Assembly (NCBI RefSeq): GCF_026913015.1
Contig: NZ_JAPTYD010000028.1
Span: 1-44,305, forward strand
Length of the DNA stretch: 44,305 nucleotides
Source: Paracoccus benzoatiresistens
Lineage (GTDB): Bacteria; Pseudomonadota; Alphaproteobacteria; Rhodobacterales; Rhodobacteraceae
Direction of reading: 5' to 3'
Under the pieces are notes generated by a model. The model saw only the letters and a list, made by a program, of their open reading frames with translations. It was not told the DNA's origin and made no database searches. The position numbers were made by a program, and so were the translations under genes. Within the stretch, counting starts at the first letter, position 1; every line of letters begins with the position of its first letter. Of the stretch, positions 16,762-24,991 are shown piece after piece.

Positions 16762-18636
16762 ATGAAACGCGAAACGATCGCCCCGGCCTCCATCCAGTAT
16801 TTTCCCTTGGCCCACCTCTATGTGTCCGACCTGAACCCGCGTCAGGACGTCGACCCCGAAGGCATCGACCTGCTGGCCGACAGCCTTGCCATGATCGGTC
16901 TTATTCAGAACCTCTCGGGCCTCCTTGATGCCGAGGGCCGCGTGGGCATTGTCGCCGGAGGCCGCAGGCTGCGCGCCATCGCCCGCGCCGTCGAGCGCGA
17001 TGCTACCGTGTCTGAGCGGCACCCGGAACTGGCCTCCATTCCGGTTCGCATTGCGCCTGACGAGGCCACTGCCCGCGCATGGGCCAGTGCCGAAAACGCG
17101 GCGCGCCAGGACTTGGCGCCCGTCGAAGAAATCCGTGCTTATGGCCGGATGAAGGAGGCGGGCGCAGACGTATCCGCCATCGCCCGCAGCTTCGGCAAGA
17201 CCGAGGCCCATGTTTACCGCCGCCTTGCCTTGGCGGCGCTGCCCGGCCCGGTTCTGGATGCGCTGAAAGGGAGCGAGATCAGCCTTGGCATGGCGAAAGC
17301 CTTCACCGTGTCGCAGGACGAGGCGCTGACCCTGACCATCCTGGCCGAGGTGAAAGGCCGCGACGTCTCCGAGCACCGCATCAAGCAGGCCTTGCAGCCT
17401 GAAGCGGTCAGCGCCACTGACCGCCGCGCGCGCTTTGTCGGACTGGACGCTTACGAGGCCGCAGGCGGCAGGCTGACCCGCGACCTCTTCAGCGACACCG
17501 TTACGCTGCATGATGCCGAGCTGTTGCAGCACCTCTTTACCGAGCGGCTGAACGCTGAGGCCGAGACGCTGGCGACAGCAGGCTGGAAGTGGATCGAGGT
17601 CGAGGCCGATGAGTATGTGTCCTATGCCGTCACCGGGAAGCTGGCCCGCCTTTATCCGGTCGAGGGGGTTCTTACGGAGGAACAGGCCGAGCGGTATGAC
17701 GAACTGGCCGAACTGGCGAACGCCAATGCACTGGACGAGGCCGGGCAGGCCGAGCTTGACGCGTTGAACGCGATCATCAAGGGCGACTTCACCGACGCGC
17801 AACGCGCCGTGGCGGGCTACTATGTCTATGTCGGCCACAGCGGGACCCTGCAAATGAGCGGCCCGTGGGTGCGGACCGAGGACCGGGCCGAGGCCATCGA
17901 GGCCGAGGTTCTGACCGGCCATGCCGCCGGTGCGACCGGCAGCGATGCCGCGCCCGCGCCAAAGTCGCCCTATTCCGGCGCACTGGTCGAGGACATGAAG
18001 GCCATCCGCTTGGCCGCGATCCAGACCGCGCTGTTGGACAAGCCGGAGATGGTGTTCGACCTGCTGGCCTTCGGCTTGTCGCTGGCCTCGGGCGTCAGCA
18101 CCACCGTCTTTGACCTGTCGCCGGGACGCCCCAACAGTTGCCCGAGCAAGACGGACGGGCTGGACTGGTCCGACCGGCTGGCCCATCCCCCGGCAGGACA
18201 TGAGGCATGGAGCCGCCCGGAGTTGCGCATCGAGGATCTGGCCCAAGCCTTCCGCGACTTCACGGCGGCAGGCAAGAAGGCCCGCAATGCCGCACTGGTG
18301 GAAGGCATGGCGCGGACCCTGCCCTATGGTGCAGGCAATGCCGATTTCTTCGCACTGATCGAGGCCGACAGCGGGGCAAGCATCCGCAAGGTCTGGACAC
18401 CGACCGCCGAGAACTTTTTCAACCGCGTCAGCGCCGATTTTCTGGACAGCCTGCATCTGGACCTGACCGGCTGCGATCCCGAGGGCAACGGCTTCAAGGC
18501 CCACAAGGCGCAGAAGAAAGCGGAAAAGGCCCGCTGCATGGAACGGCTGTTCAGCGATGCCGAGTATCAGAGGGCATGGCGTATCACAGCGGAAGCAAAG
18601 GCCCGGATCGACGCTTGGGTGCCGGGTTGCTTCTGA
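16762..18636 (+). CDS. Large ParB/RepB/Spo0J-family protein
   Basis: A 624-residue protein with an N-terminal ParB-like (Srx/CTPase-fold) domain. Residues about 15-55 contain LYVSDLNPRQDVDPEGIDLLADSLAMIGLIQN, followed by VAGGRRLRA near 72 and the ENAARQDLAPVEEIRAYGRM segment near 110-130. An HTH follows (SAIARSFGKTEAHVYRRLALAALP). The long C-terminal region is specific to large plasmid ParB-like proteins of this kind. These differ from true segregation ParB proteins and resemble those of plasmid leading regions. No parA is adjacent, which argues against a partition role. It lies downstream of leader A and is ended by a strong terminator. Confidence 0.88.
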   Translation: MKRETIAPASIQYFPLAHLYVSDLNPRQDVDPEGIDLLADSLAMIGLIQNLSGLLDAEGRVGIVAGGRRLRAIARAVERDATVSERHPELASIPVRIAPDEATARAWASAENAARQDLAPVEEIRAYGRMKEAGADVSAIARSFGKTEAHVYRRLALAALPGPVLDALKGSEISLGMAKAFTVSQDEALTLTILAEVKGRDVSEHRIKQALQPEAVSATDRRARFVGLDAYEAAGGRLTRDLFSDTVTLHDAELLQHLFTERLNAEAETLATAGWKWIEVEADEYVSYAVTGKLARLYPVEGVLTEEQAERYDELAELANANALDEAGQAELDALNAIIKGDFTDAQRAVAGYYVYVGHSGTLQMSGPWVRTEDRAEAIEAEVLTGHAAGATGSDAAPAPKSPYSGALVEDMKAIRLAAIQTALLDKPEMVFDLLAFGLSLASGVSTTVFDLSPGRPNSCPSKTDGLDWSDRLAHPPAGHEAWSRPELRIEDLAQAFRDFTAAGKKARNAALVEGMARTLPYGAGNADFFALIEADSGASIRKVWTPTAENFFNRVSADFLDSLHLDLTGCDPEGNGFKAHKAQKKAEKARCMERLFSDAEYQRAWRITAEAKARIDAWVPGCF

Positions 18637-18647
18637 TCTGAAAAAAG

Positions 18648-18681
18648 CCGGGGGCGCAGACGACCAAGACCCCGCCCCCGG
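18648..18681 (+). terminator. Rho-independent terminator of the ParB-like gene
   Basis: CCGGGGGCG and CGCCCCCGG form a nine-bp stem with a 16-base loop. A run of A precedes it and seven A follow shortly, so it could stop transcription from either side. Confidence 0.75.
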
Positions 18682-18712
18682 ATTACGCTAAAAAAACAGG
18701 GGAAGCAGGCAC

Positions 18713-18919
18713 ATGCCACAACAACCTATAGATGAGCAAGGCCCTGCGCCTGAACAGATCGACGCCTTGCGGGCCTATCGCGACCAGCATGGCAGGCGCT
18801 GGAAAAGCCGCCTTCTGGCCGAATGGCTATCCTCGACGGGCGACGAAGGGCCGGAGCTTCGCCAGTTCCGCAACACCTTTGGCCCATCCTGGCTGCTGAC
18901 CTGGCGCCAGCCCGACTGA
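18713..18919 (+). CDS. Small hypothetical protein, 68 residues
   Basis: A short soluble protein (MPQQPIDEQGPAPEQIDALRAYRDQHGRRWKSRLLAEWLSS...). It has two helices and a conserved-looking aromatic tail (FGPSWLLTWRQPD). AGGGGAAG lies ahead of ATG 18713. It sits between two terminators, so it likely has its own promoter or is reached by read-through. Short proteins of this type accompany ParB-like and ArdC genes on plasmids of this group, but I cannot name the family. Confidence 0.65.
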   Translation: MPQQPIDEQGPAPEQIDALRAYRDQHGRRWKSRLLAEWLSSTGDEGPELRQFRNTFGPSWLLTWRQPD

Positions 18920-18953
18920 CATTCTCATTTCTTCAGCGACGAAGGTTCACTTG

Positions 18954-18978
18954 GCCCCGCTCTGCGCGGGGCTTTTTT
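18954..18978 (+). terminator. Rho-independent terminator
   Basis: GCCCCGC and GCGGGGC form a seven-bp stem with a short loop, followed by six T. It ends the DUF3768/ParB-like/68-residue gene region. Confidence 0.85.
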
Positions 18979-19088
18979 GCCTTGGCTGGCTAATTTCCCC
19001 TGCCCTGTCACCGGCAGGCCGGCGCCAGGACAGGGGCGGCGCTCAGGCCGCGCCGCGCCGCCGCTGCGTGGCCAAGCCATTCGCCGCT

Positions 19089-19514
19089 TTATGCCAGATC
19101 AATCTGGGAGAAATCATTGCCTTTGTAGAGCAAGGGTCCATGGCAGGCTTTCGCGCAGGCATAGGACAGCGCATCGCCCATGTTGAGTTGCGCCGGGTGG
19201 CCAACCATCTTGCCATAGGCCGAGAGGGCACGGATCGCCTCGTCGCCCATGCTGGCCGTGATGGGCATGTCCTCGGCTTCAAGCGCCTGCAGCAGCTCAT
19301 CGACAAACGCTGTGGCGGCGGCAAAGTCCTCGGCTGTCGCCGGGCCTTTGCCGCGCCGCTCCACCCGCTTGCGCACGAGCGCAAGAACCGCCTCCAGGCG
19401 AACCACGGGCGAATAGCGCAGCGTGCCCCGAGCGGCCTCCATTGCTGCCAGGAACGCAGGACCGTCTTCCTCCTGCAAGAGAACGGCGGCAACAACGCTG
19501 GCGTCGAGAAACAT
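19089..19514 (-). CDS. vapC: VapC-type PIN-domain toxin, second module
   Basis: A 141-residue PIN-domain ribonuclease. Active-site acids are D4 in MFLDASVV, E41 in VVRLEAVLAL, D114 in LNMGDALSYACAK and D134 near the end in GNDFSQIDL. It belongs to the subgroup with the LNMGD signature (Rv0624-like). The ATG at 19514 overlaps the antitoxin stop by one base (TGATG); a start at 19529 would lie inside the antitoxin gene. It is intact and paired with a VapB-like antitoxin. It is a different subtype from the toxin at 4240. Confidence 0.92.
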   Translation of the reverse strand: MFLDASVVAAVLLQEEDGPAFLAAMEAARGTLRYSPVVRLEAVLALVRKRVERRGKGPATAEDFAAATAFVDELLQALEAEDMPITASMGDEAIRALSAYGKMVGHPAQLNMGDALSYACAKACHGPLLYKGNDFSQIDLA

Positions 19515-19768
19515 CAGTCCTCGCCCCACTGCTCATCCATGAACGCCTTGTCCGCCGCCATGTCGCTGTAAGGCGACACAAACCCGGCCTCCGCCGCGCG
19601 GCGCTGGATCCGTGCGACCCGCTCCGCCAGCGTTTCCTTATCGGCGAGAGCCTTCAACTGATCGGACAAGGCCCGGCGAACAGCCTCGGTTTTGTTCGTC
19701 AGGCCGGTCGCTGCGAGATACTGCTCAACAAGCGTATCGACTGCAGGGTCCTTGATGTAGAGTGGCAT
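19514..19768 (-). CDS. vapB: VapB-type antitoxin, second module
   Basis: An 84-residue antitoxin of the Rv0623 type. The N-terminal segment begins MPLYIKDPAVDTLVEQYLAATGLTNKTEAVRRAL, a ribbon-helix-helix-like DNA-binding part. The C-terminal half is a charged toxin-binding tail (FVSPYSDMAADKAFMDEQWGED). It should sequester VapC and repress the operon. Upstream of the ATG are four copies of a TATATCC or GGATATA motif, including a perfect palindrome at 19793-19812, which is the likely operator. Confidence 0.92.
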   Translation of the reverse strand: MPLYIKDPAVDTLVEQYLAATGLTNKTEAVRRALSDQLKALADKETLAERVARIQRRAAEAGFVSPYSDMAADKAFMDEQWGED

Positions 19769-19792
19769 GGTATATCCTCATTGACGGCTGAG

Positions 19793-19812
19793 TATATCCT
19801 TCTAAGGATATA
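19793..19812. promoter_or_regulatory. Palindromic operator of the second vapBC
   Basis: TATATCCTT, two bases, AAGGATATA: a perfect 9+2+9 palindrome 25 bases upstream of vapB. Half-sites GTATATCC near 19770 and GGATATAC near 19830 flank it. This is consistent with cooperative VapBC binding. Confidence 0.7.
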
Positions 19813-20036
19813 ACAACAACAACGATCGGGATATACTTTTGCTCTGCCATGGGCGTCTCCCTTCGGGCCGCGTCCCCGGTTCCGGCCGGCGAGCCGGCCT
19901 CCACCCGAGCTCGTCAGGACGATGCGCCTGGCTGCGGTGCGCGGATGCCTGTCTCGTCCGAGCCAGCCCCTCGCACACCGGTCCTGGTCGCCCTGCCCTG
20001 CCGATCTCATCCCTTCGGGCGGGACCGCTGACGCAG

Positions 20037-20070
20037 TTATCCACAATTTTCGTGGATCGTTCTGGGGATA
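20037..20070. promoter_or_regulatory. Two DnaA-box-like sites in an intergenic region
   Basis: TTATCCACA at 20037-20045 is a perfect match to the DnaA-box consensus. TGGGGATAA at 20062-20070, read on the other strand, is TTATCCCCA, a near match. Within it ATCCAC and GTGGAT form a short hairpin. These could mark a replication-related site, but no iteron array or initiator gene is adjacent. Confidence 0.4.
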
Positions 20071-20144
20071 ACAATAAAGGAAGAGGTGGCGGTTGGCTGA
20101 GGCGTCCCGTTCCCTTATGGGCTCTCCTTCGGGCAGCTGTCTTG

Positions 20145-20456
20145 CTACAGCATTAGAAGCTTGGTGATCAGGTCTTCATCCGTTTCGCGCGGCTTGTGCG
20201 ACGGTTGGTCAACAACTGTGATCTGCTCTTGAGTGGCAGGCGCTCCCGGGACGGGCCGTCTGGCGCTGCGCAGGTTGATGATGGCCCGGTCTGCCATGTC
20301 GTTGGCCGCCGTCGCCGTGAGACCAAGCTCATCGCAGGTGTGGGAAATCCTCTTTCTGATCTTTGTTTCGGTTGTCGTTTCGTCAGGCAGTTTGTGCGTC
20401 ACGAAGGTGCTCCCCATGCCACGTGGTGACTTAAGCATTGATCGCAGGGACAGCAC
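20145..20456 (-). CDS. Hypothetical protein, 103 residues
   Basis: A leftward frame with starts at 20456 or 20417 (MGSTFVTHKLPDE...). It has a plausible helical core (KIRKRISHTCDELGLTATAA and MADRAIINLRSA) and an acidic, Pro-rich tail ending DLITKLLML. No family was recognised and no clear ribosome-binding site is visible. It occupies the space between the second vapBC region and the ardC leader. Confidence 0.4.
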   Translation of the reverse strand: MLSLRSMLKSPRGMGSTFVTHKLPDETTTETKIRKRISHTCDELGLTATAANDMADRAIINLRSARRPVPGAPATQEQITVVDQPSHKPRETDEDLITKLLML

Positions 20457-20583
20457 AGCGCAAAGGGTCGCGGCTCACGTTCCTTCGCGTCTCGTGATGG
20501 CGCGCGCGCCGTTCGCTACCGTGCAAGGCCCGCCGCTCGAAGAGGCGGCACGCGGGATAGCGTCTCACCTGAGGAGGCTTTGA

Positions 20584-20606
20584 GATCCCGGCTCCTCGCC
20601 GGGATC
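20584..20606. terminator. GC hairpin
   Basis: GATCCCGGC and GCCGGGATC form a perfect nine-bp stem with a five-base loop. There is no T-run, so its role is uncertain. It lies about 110 bases upstream of the ardC leader. Confidence 0.4.
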
Positions 20607-20719
20607 GCGCCAGACACCATGGCCAGCCCAGGGGATCAACGCGGCCTGCGGGCCGCGCTCACCCCTGCGCTGACGATCCTTTCCTTTGCGAGTTCCGCCC
20701 AACAGACCTGAGCGGCCTT

Positions 20720-20972
20720 GTCAAAGGACAAGCGCCGCGGTGCCCGCGGCGTCTCCGGCAGGGGCCGTGTCCTCGCCTGCGGCTCCGGGCCGCTCCACCC
20801 CCTGCCTGCGATCCATGACAAGCCCGCCCAGGCCCGTGGTCGGGGCTTCGCCCTCTCCCACTCTGTTCCGCCGAATACATGCGTATTCGGTCAGACCAGA
20901 TCGGCCGAGGCGCAGCCCATCGGCGGAAGGGGACAAGGGAGCCCCGACGCCTTCACTGGAAGGAGGCCACAG
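20720..20972 (+). promoter_or_regulatory. Structured leader B of the ardC operon
   Basis: Homologous to leader A (15746-16000). Landmarks are GTCAAAGGACAAGCGCCG at 20720, GGCCGTGTCCTCGCC at 20763, a GGGC-TTC-GCCC hairpin near 20843, CTCTG at 20861, CAGATC at 20897 and GCCCATCGGCGGA at 20915-20927. The stem CCGAATAC/GTATTCGG at 20871-20890 has an ATGC loop. The last landmark lies 46 bases from the ardC start, exactly as in leader A. The differing but still paired stems are compensatory changes and argue for a structure that matters. Confidence 0.65.
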
Positions 20973-21662
20973 ATGGCTGACAAGTTCGATCTCTACGCCC
21001 ACGTCACCGACAGCATCATTGCCAGCCTCAAAGCGGGCACCCCGGCATGGCGCAAGCCATGGACGGGCGAGAAGGGCGGCGCCCCCTTCCCGCTGCGGAG
21101 CAACGGCGAAGCCTATTCTGGCATCAACGTGCTGATGTTGTGGCTTGCCGCCGACGCGAAAGGCTACCACGCCGCCCGTTGGTTTACCTACAAGCAGGCG
21201 CAGGAGGCAGGCGGACAGGTCCGCAAGGGCGAGAAATCGTCCACCGTTGTCAAATACGGGACCTTTGAGCGCGAGGACGCGGAGACGGGCGAGGAACGCC
21301 GCCTGCCCTACCTGAAAGCCTATCGCGTGTTTAACGCCGAGCAGATTGACGGCTTGCCCGCTGAGTACTACGGCACGCCCGCTGACCCCGCCTGCAACCT
21401 TGGCACGGAAGCCGACCCTGCCCTTGACGCATTCTTTGCCGGGATCGGTGTCGAGATCCGCACCAGCGACGACCCGCGCGCCTACTATGACCCGGCGGCC
21501 GACTTCATCCACATGCCGCCGATCAGCACCTTTTACGATGCAGCCGGATTTTACGGCACCCTTGCCCATGAGGCCGTCCATGCCAGTGGTCACAAGAGCC
21601 GCCTTGACCGATTTTCGCGCTTCAACGACCGAAAGGCCTATGCCTTTGAGGAACTCATTGCC
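20973..21662 (+). pseudogene. ardC: ArdC antirestriction protein, N-terminal part (split by RIT element)
   Basis: The first 230 codons of ardC, starting at ATG 20973 behind GGAAGGAGG. ArdC proteins bind single-stranded DNA through an N-terminal DUF1738-type domain, seen here from DKFDLYAHVTDSI to about residue 130. They also carry a zinc-metalloprotease-like domain, here with the HEAVH motif near residue 199 in LAHEAVHASGHKSRLDR, and protect incoming plasmid DNA from host restriction. After YAFEELIA at 21662 the RIT element begins, and the frame ends 39 bases later at 21701. The missing C-terminus lies at 27388-27588. With the element removed and one copy of ATTGCC kept, a 296-residue ArdC is restored. 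Confidence 0.92.
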
Positions 21663-21728
21663 TTATCTGGACAGTGTGCGCCACTCGCCGCTTTGCAGTA
21701 GGATCGGGCGATGAACGCCCGTGGTAGA

Positions 21729-21788
21729 CAGTGATCAGGCCGGCCGTAGCGCTGACCTAAGAGCTGGCGGAGGCCGGCCTGATCACTG
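21729..21788. repeat. 17-bp perfect inverted repeat in the RIT left end
   Basis: CAGTGATCAGGCCGGCC at 21729-21745 is the exact reverse complement of 21772-21788, with a 26-base spacer. It lies 70 bases upstream of the first recombinase gene, where it could serve as a recombinase binding site, an operator, or a structure shielding the genes from outside transcription. Confidence 0.85.
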
Positions 21789-21857
21789 CCGGGCCATAGA
21801 GCGTATCGGGTGTGAGGTCTGCGTTCGGGTGGGGAGTCGGGGGAGGGCTTCGCGCTG

Positions 21858-23207
21858 ATGTCGATCATTACTGTCTGCGAGCATCGTGAGGCCAAGGGTC
21901 TTGATGCGCATGTACCGCTGATCCTGCGCGGTGACGCGCTTTATGATCCCGAGCTGGATCGCTTCTTTCTCGACCTGCCGCTGTCAGGTGTCCGCTCGCG
22001 GCACTCGCTTCGCGCCTACGCCTATGATGTCGCGGTCTGGCTTCGCTTTCTCGATGCCTGCGGCAAGACTGTGTGGGGTGCGACCCGGAACGATGTGGTG
22101 GCTTATCACCGTGAGCGCCGCAGAGACCAAGCTGATCACCGGATCACGGCAGCAAGCTGGAACCGGGCTGTCGCCAGTCTTGATCGCCTCTACCGCTGGG
22201 GCGAGCACCAAGGGTTGATGGCCGATGCGCCGTTCAGCCGGGGCGCCGTGTGGCGTCCGGCACAGGGTGGTCGCCGAGGCATGATCGTAGCGCGCAACGA
22301 CGCTTATGAACGTGTTGCCAAGCGATCGGATGTGCGGTTCGTCACAATGGACGACTACCACCTTTTCCGCGAGGTCGGTCTGCGCAGCCTCACATCTGAG
22401 GGCATGGAGCGCCCCGGCGCTCGCGATCGGAACGGGCTGCGCAACGCGCTGTTCGCCGACCTTCTCGTCACCACCGGCCTGCGCCTCGAAGAGGCGTCAG
22501 GCCTGCTGGCTGCCGAACTCGCGGCGATCGACCGTGACGGCGACCAGGCCCAACAGCTTTGGCTGCCTCTCCCACCGCCGCTCACCAAGGGCGACCGAGG
22601 ACGCAGTGTTCTGGTCCCACGCCGCCTGCTTCGCCAGATCGCTGCCTATGTCGCTGTCGAGCGCGCTGCGGGTGTGGTCAAGTTCGCAACGCGCGGCGGC
22701 GCGGCCAAGCTCGAACAACCGATCCTTGTTACCTGCGCAGGTCTCAACCGCATGCGCGAGGTCTGCACCCCGGAGGAACGATGCCGCCTGATCGTGTGCG
22801 ACGAGGATGGAACGCCGCGCGAACCGGCGGCGCTTTGGCTGACCGAAGTCGGGCAGCCGGTCCGTCCCAACTCGTGGGAGGTGATCTTCACTCGGGCCTG
22901 CAGCCGGTGTGCGGAGAACGGCTTCTCTCTGTCGATCAGCCCGCACCAGCTTCGCCACACCTTTGCAGTCCATATGCTCGCCTTGCTGATCCAGCAGCGG
23001 CTGCGCGAAGCTGCATCTCCGGCGGGTCCGGTGGAGAGCTACCGGCTGATCCTGGGCGACCCGCTGCAACAGGTGCAACGGCTTCTCGGCCATGCGAGCC
23101 TCACCACCACCTATATTTACCTCGACCATATCGCGACCCGCGCCGATACGGTGGACGCAGCGGTCGAGGAGCTGCTGGCGCTGCTGCCGGGGCCGCAGGG
23201 CACATGA
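21858..23207 (+). CDS. Tyrosine recombinase A of the RIT trio
   Basis: A 449-residue tyrosine (phage-integrase family) recombinase. The N-terminal SAM-like core-binding domain covers about residues 30-120. The catalytic residues are in TTGLRLEEA near 206 (Arg I), SPHQLRHTF near 360 (His and Arg II), LLGHASL near 410 (His III), and the nucleophile Tyr in TTTYIYLDH near 420. All are present, so it should be active. GGGAGG lies 12 bases before ATG 21858. Its stop overlaps the next start (ATGA). The three RIT proteins are thought to act together to move the element. Confidence 0.92.
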   Translation: MSIITVCEHREAKGLDAHVPLILRGDALYDPELDRFFLDLPLSGVRSRHSLRAYAYDVAVWLRFLDACGKTVWGATRNDVVAYHRERRRDQADHRITAASWNRAVASLDRLYRWGEHQGLMADAPFSRGAVWRPAQGGRRGMIVARNDAYERVAKRSDVRFVTMDDYHLFREVGLRSLTSEGMERPGARDRNGLRNALFADLLVTTGLRLEEASGLLAAELAAIDRDGDQAQQLWLPLPPPLTKGDRGRSVLVPRRLLRQIAAYVAVERAAGVVKFATRGGAAKLEQPILVTCAGLNRMREVCTPEERCRLIVCDEDGTPREPAALWLTEVGQPVRPNSWEVIFTRACSRCAENGFSLSISPHQLRHTFAVHMLALLIQQRLREAASPAGPVESYRLILGDPLQQVQRLLGHASLTTTYIYLDHIATRADTVDAAVEELLALLPGPQGT

Positions 23208-24991
23208 GCAAGCGTCCCCGCAAGGGCCGGCCTGTCGCCTTTGCGCCGATCACCCCGGAGCGACCGCAGCCCGATCCGGTGCATGGCCTCAAGTTCACCA
23301 TTGAGGCGCGGCATGGCGGGACGGTCCTGGTCGATATGACGGGGTTCGATCCTCGCCCGCTCGCCATTGCCTTCGCCGGTGCACTGCGTCGGATGTCGGC
23401 ACTTGGCGGATCGATCGGTGCGGCCAGCGTCATCAGGCAGTATGTCCAAGTCTATCGTCATTTCTTCGCCTGGCTTGGCAATGACGCTCCGATGGTAGCC
23501 GGCGTCAGCGACCTGCGCGCGGTCCATGTCGATGGTTTTGCATCCGCGCTCGAGCGGCGCGGGATGGGCTCGATCCACCGGCACATAACGCTTGGCAAAA
23601 TCGTCAATACATTGCGCACGATCGAGGAAGACCGGCCGGATCGGATCGCGCCTGACTTGCACGAGCGGCTGCGCTACACGCTGGCCACACCGGCGGGCCG
23701 CTCGACCCCGCGCGATGCTTATAGCCCCTTCGTCGCGCGGGCGTTGCGCGACGCGGCGCGAGCCGATGTCGAGGCGATGTTCCGCCGTATCGCCGCTGAC
23801 GATCGGACCGACAAAGGGGATCCGGCCATCACCGCCGCTCGTGCCGCTGTCGAAGCAATCATCGCGCAACAGGGCTTTATCGTCGCAGATCAGCCCGAGC
23901 TGCAGAGGCTCTATTTGATGCGCATGCGGCGCAAACTGCCAACCGCGACGCTCATCAGCGACCTTCATGGCCAGTATCACATGCTCGCGCACGACCTGCC
24001 GGCACTGCTTGTACTGCTCACGCTTGAGACTGGACTCGAGCCCGAGTGCCTGAAGACGCTGGCCATGGACTGTCTCACCAGCACCCATGTCGGCACGGTG
24101 GAGCTGCGTTACCTGAAGCGCCGCGCCCGCGGCACCGAGCACAAGAGCATGCGGGTTCGCGATGGTGGAAGTGGCACGCCTGGTGGGCTGATCCGTCGCC
24201 TGATCGACATCACCGCCGCCGCCCGCCAGCATCTACCCGGCAATTGTCTCTGGGCCTACCACAACAATGGTGGCCTTCGCGCCGGCGTCGCCGACTTCAC
24301 GTATCAACTTTCTGCCTGGGCTCGCCGTCACGGCATTGTCGATGACGACGGCAAGGCGTTGCATCTGCTGCTTTCCCGGCTCCGCAAGACCCACAAGGCG
24401 CTATGGTACATCAAGACCAACGGGCACATGGTGCGTTTCGCGGTTGGTCACACCCACGAGGTCGCGGCCCGCCACTATGCCGATCTGCCATCGCTCCGGC
24501 CCTTGCACGAGGCAGCCATCGCTGATGCTTTTCGCGACGCGGTCGCGGCCTCAATGCCAACCGTGCTCCCGCCTGCGGTCGAGCAGGCCCTGCGCGAAGC
24601 ACCCGAACAGGGGACGCCGGTGATGCCGCCAGAGACGGTGGGTCCGTTGCTCGACGGCAAACAAGATGTCTGGCTCGCCGCCTGCGCGGGTTTCCATAGC
24701 AGTCCCTTCGCCAAGGCCGGCTCGCCCTGCGCGCAGCCCTTCTGGGGCTGTCTCGATTGCCCCAATGCAGTCATTACCGCGCGCAAGCTCCCTGCAATCC
24801 TCGCCTTCCTCACGTTTACCGAAGCGCAGCGACGGAGCCTGCCAGCGAACGACTGGGCGGCCAAATTTGGCCGCGTTCACGCTCGCATCACCGCCCAGAT
24901 CCTGCCGGCGTTCTCCGATGCCGTTATCGCTGATGCGCGCCGGCAGATGGAAAGCGAACGGCTTTATCTGCCGCCGGAGGCATATGCATGA
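23204..24991 (+). CDS. Tyrosine recombinase B of the RIT trio
   Basis: A 595-residue recombinase starting at ATG 23204 inside the ATGA overlap; a longer open frame from 22559 lies in the previous gene and is not a real start. Core motifs are LLSRLRKTHKALWY near 392 (Arg II), VGHTHEVAARHYAD near 414 (His III and Tyr). At the place of Arg I the sequence reads TGLEPECL near 273, with Glu instead of Arg. A cluster of Cys (CAGFHSS...CAQPFWGCLDC) near 493-515 suggests a zinc-binding C-terminus shared with recombinase C. The missing Arg suggests a non-catalytic or partner role. Confidence 0.9.
   Translation: MSKRPRKGRPVAFAPITPERPQPDPVHGLKFTIEARHGGTVLVDMTGFDPRPLAIAFAGALRRMSALGGSIGAASVIRQYVQVYRHFFAWLGNDAPMVAGVSDLRAVHVDGFASALERRGMGSIHRHITLGKIVNTLRTIEEDRPDRIAPDLHERLRYTLATPAGRSTPRDAYSPFVARALRDAARADVEAMFRRIAADDRTDKGDPAITAARAAVEAIIAQQGFIVADQPELQRLYLMRMRRKLPTATLISDLHGQYHMLAHDLPALLVLLTLETGLEPECLKTLAMDCLTSTHVGTVELRYLKRRARGTEHKSMRVRDGGSGTPGGLIRRLIDITAAARQHLPGNCLWAYHNNGGLRAGVADFTYQLSAWARRHGIVDDDGKALHLLLSRLRKTHKALWYIKTNGHMVRFAVGHTHEVAARHYADLPSLRPLHEAAIADAFRDAVAASMPTVLPPAVEQALREAPEQGTPVMPPETVGPLLDGKQDVWLAACAGFHSSPFAKAGSPCAQPFWGCLDCPNAVITARKLPAILAFLTFTEAQRRSLPANDWAAKFGRVHARITAQILPAFSDAVIADARRQMESERLYLPPEAYA

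Noticed and set aside
16621..18504. A 627-codon leftward open frame opposite the ParB-like gene
   Set aside because: It is a shadow of high-GC codon use in the ParB-like gene; the Gln/Gly/Val-rich sequence has no recognisable domain.
16762..18636. Segregation ParB of the plasmid
   Set aside because: It is much larger than segregation ParB proteins and has no parA beside it; a parA/small parB pair exists at 40592-41595.
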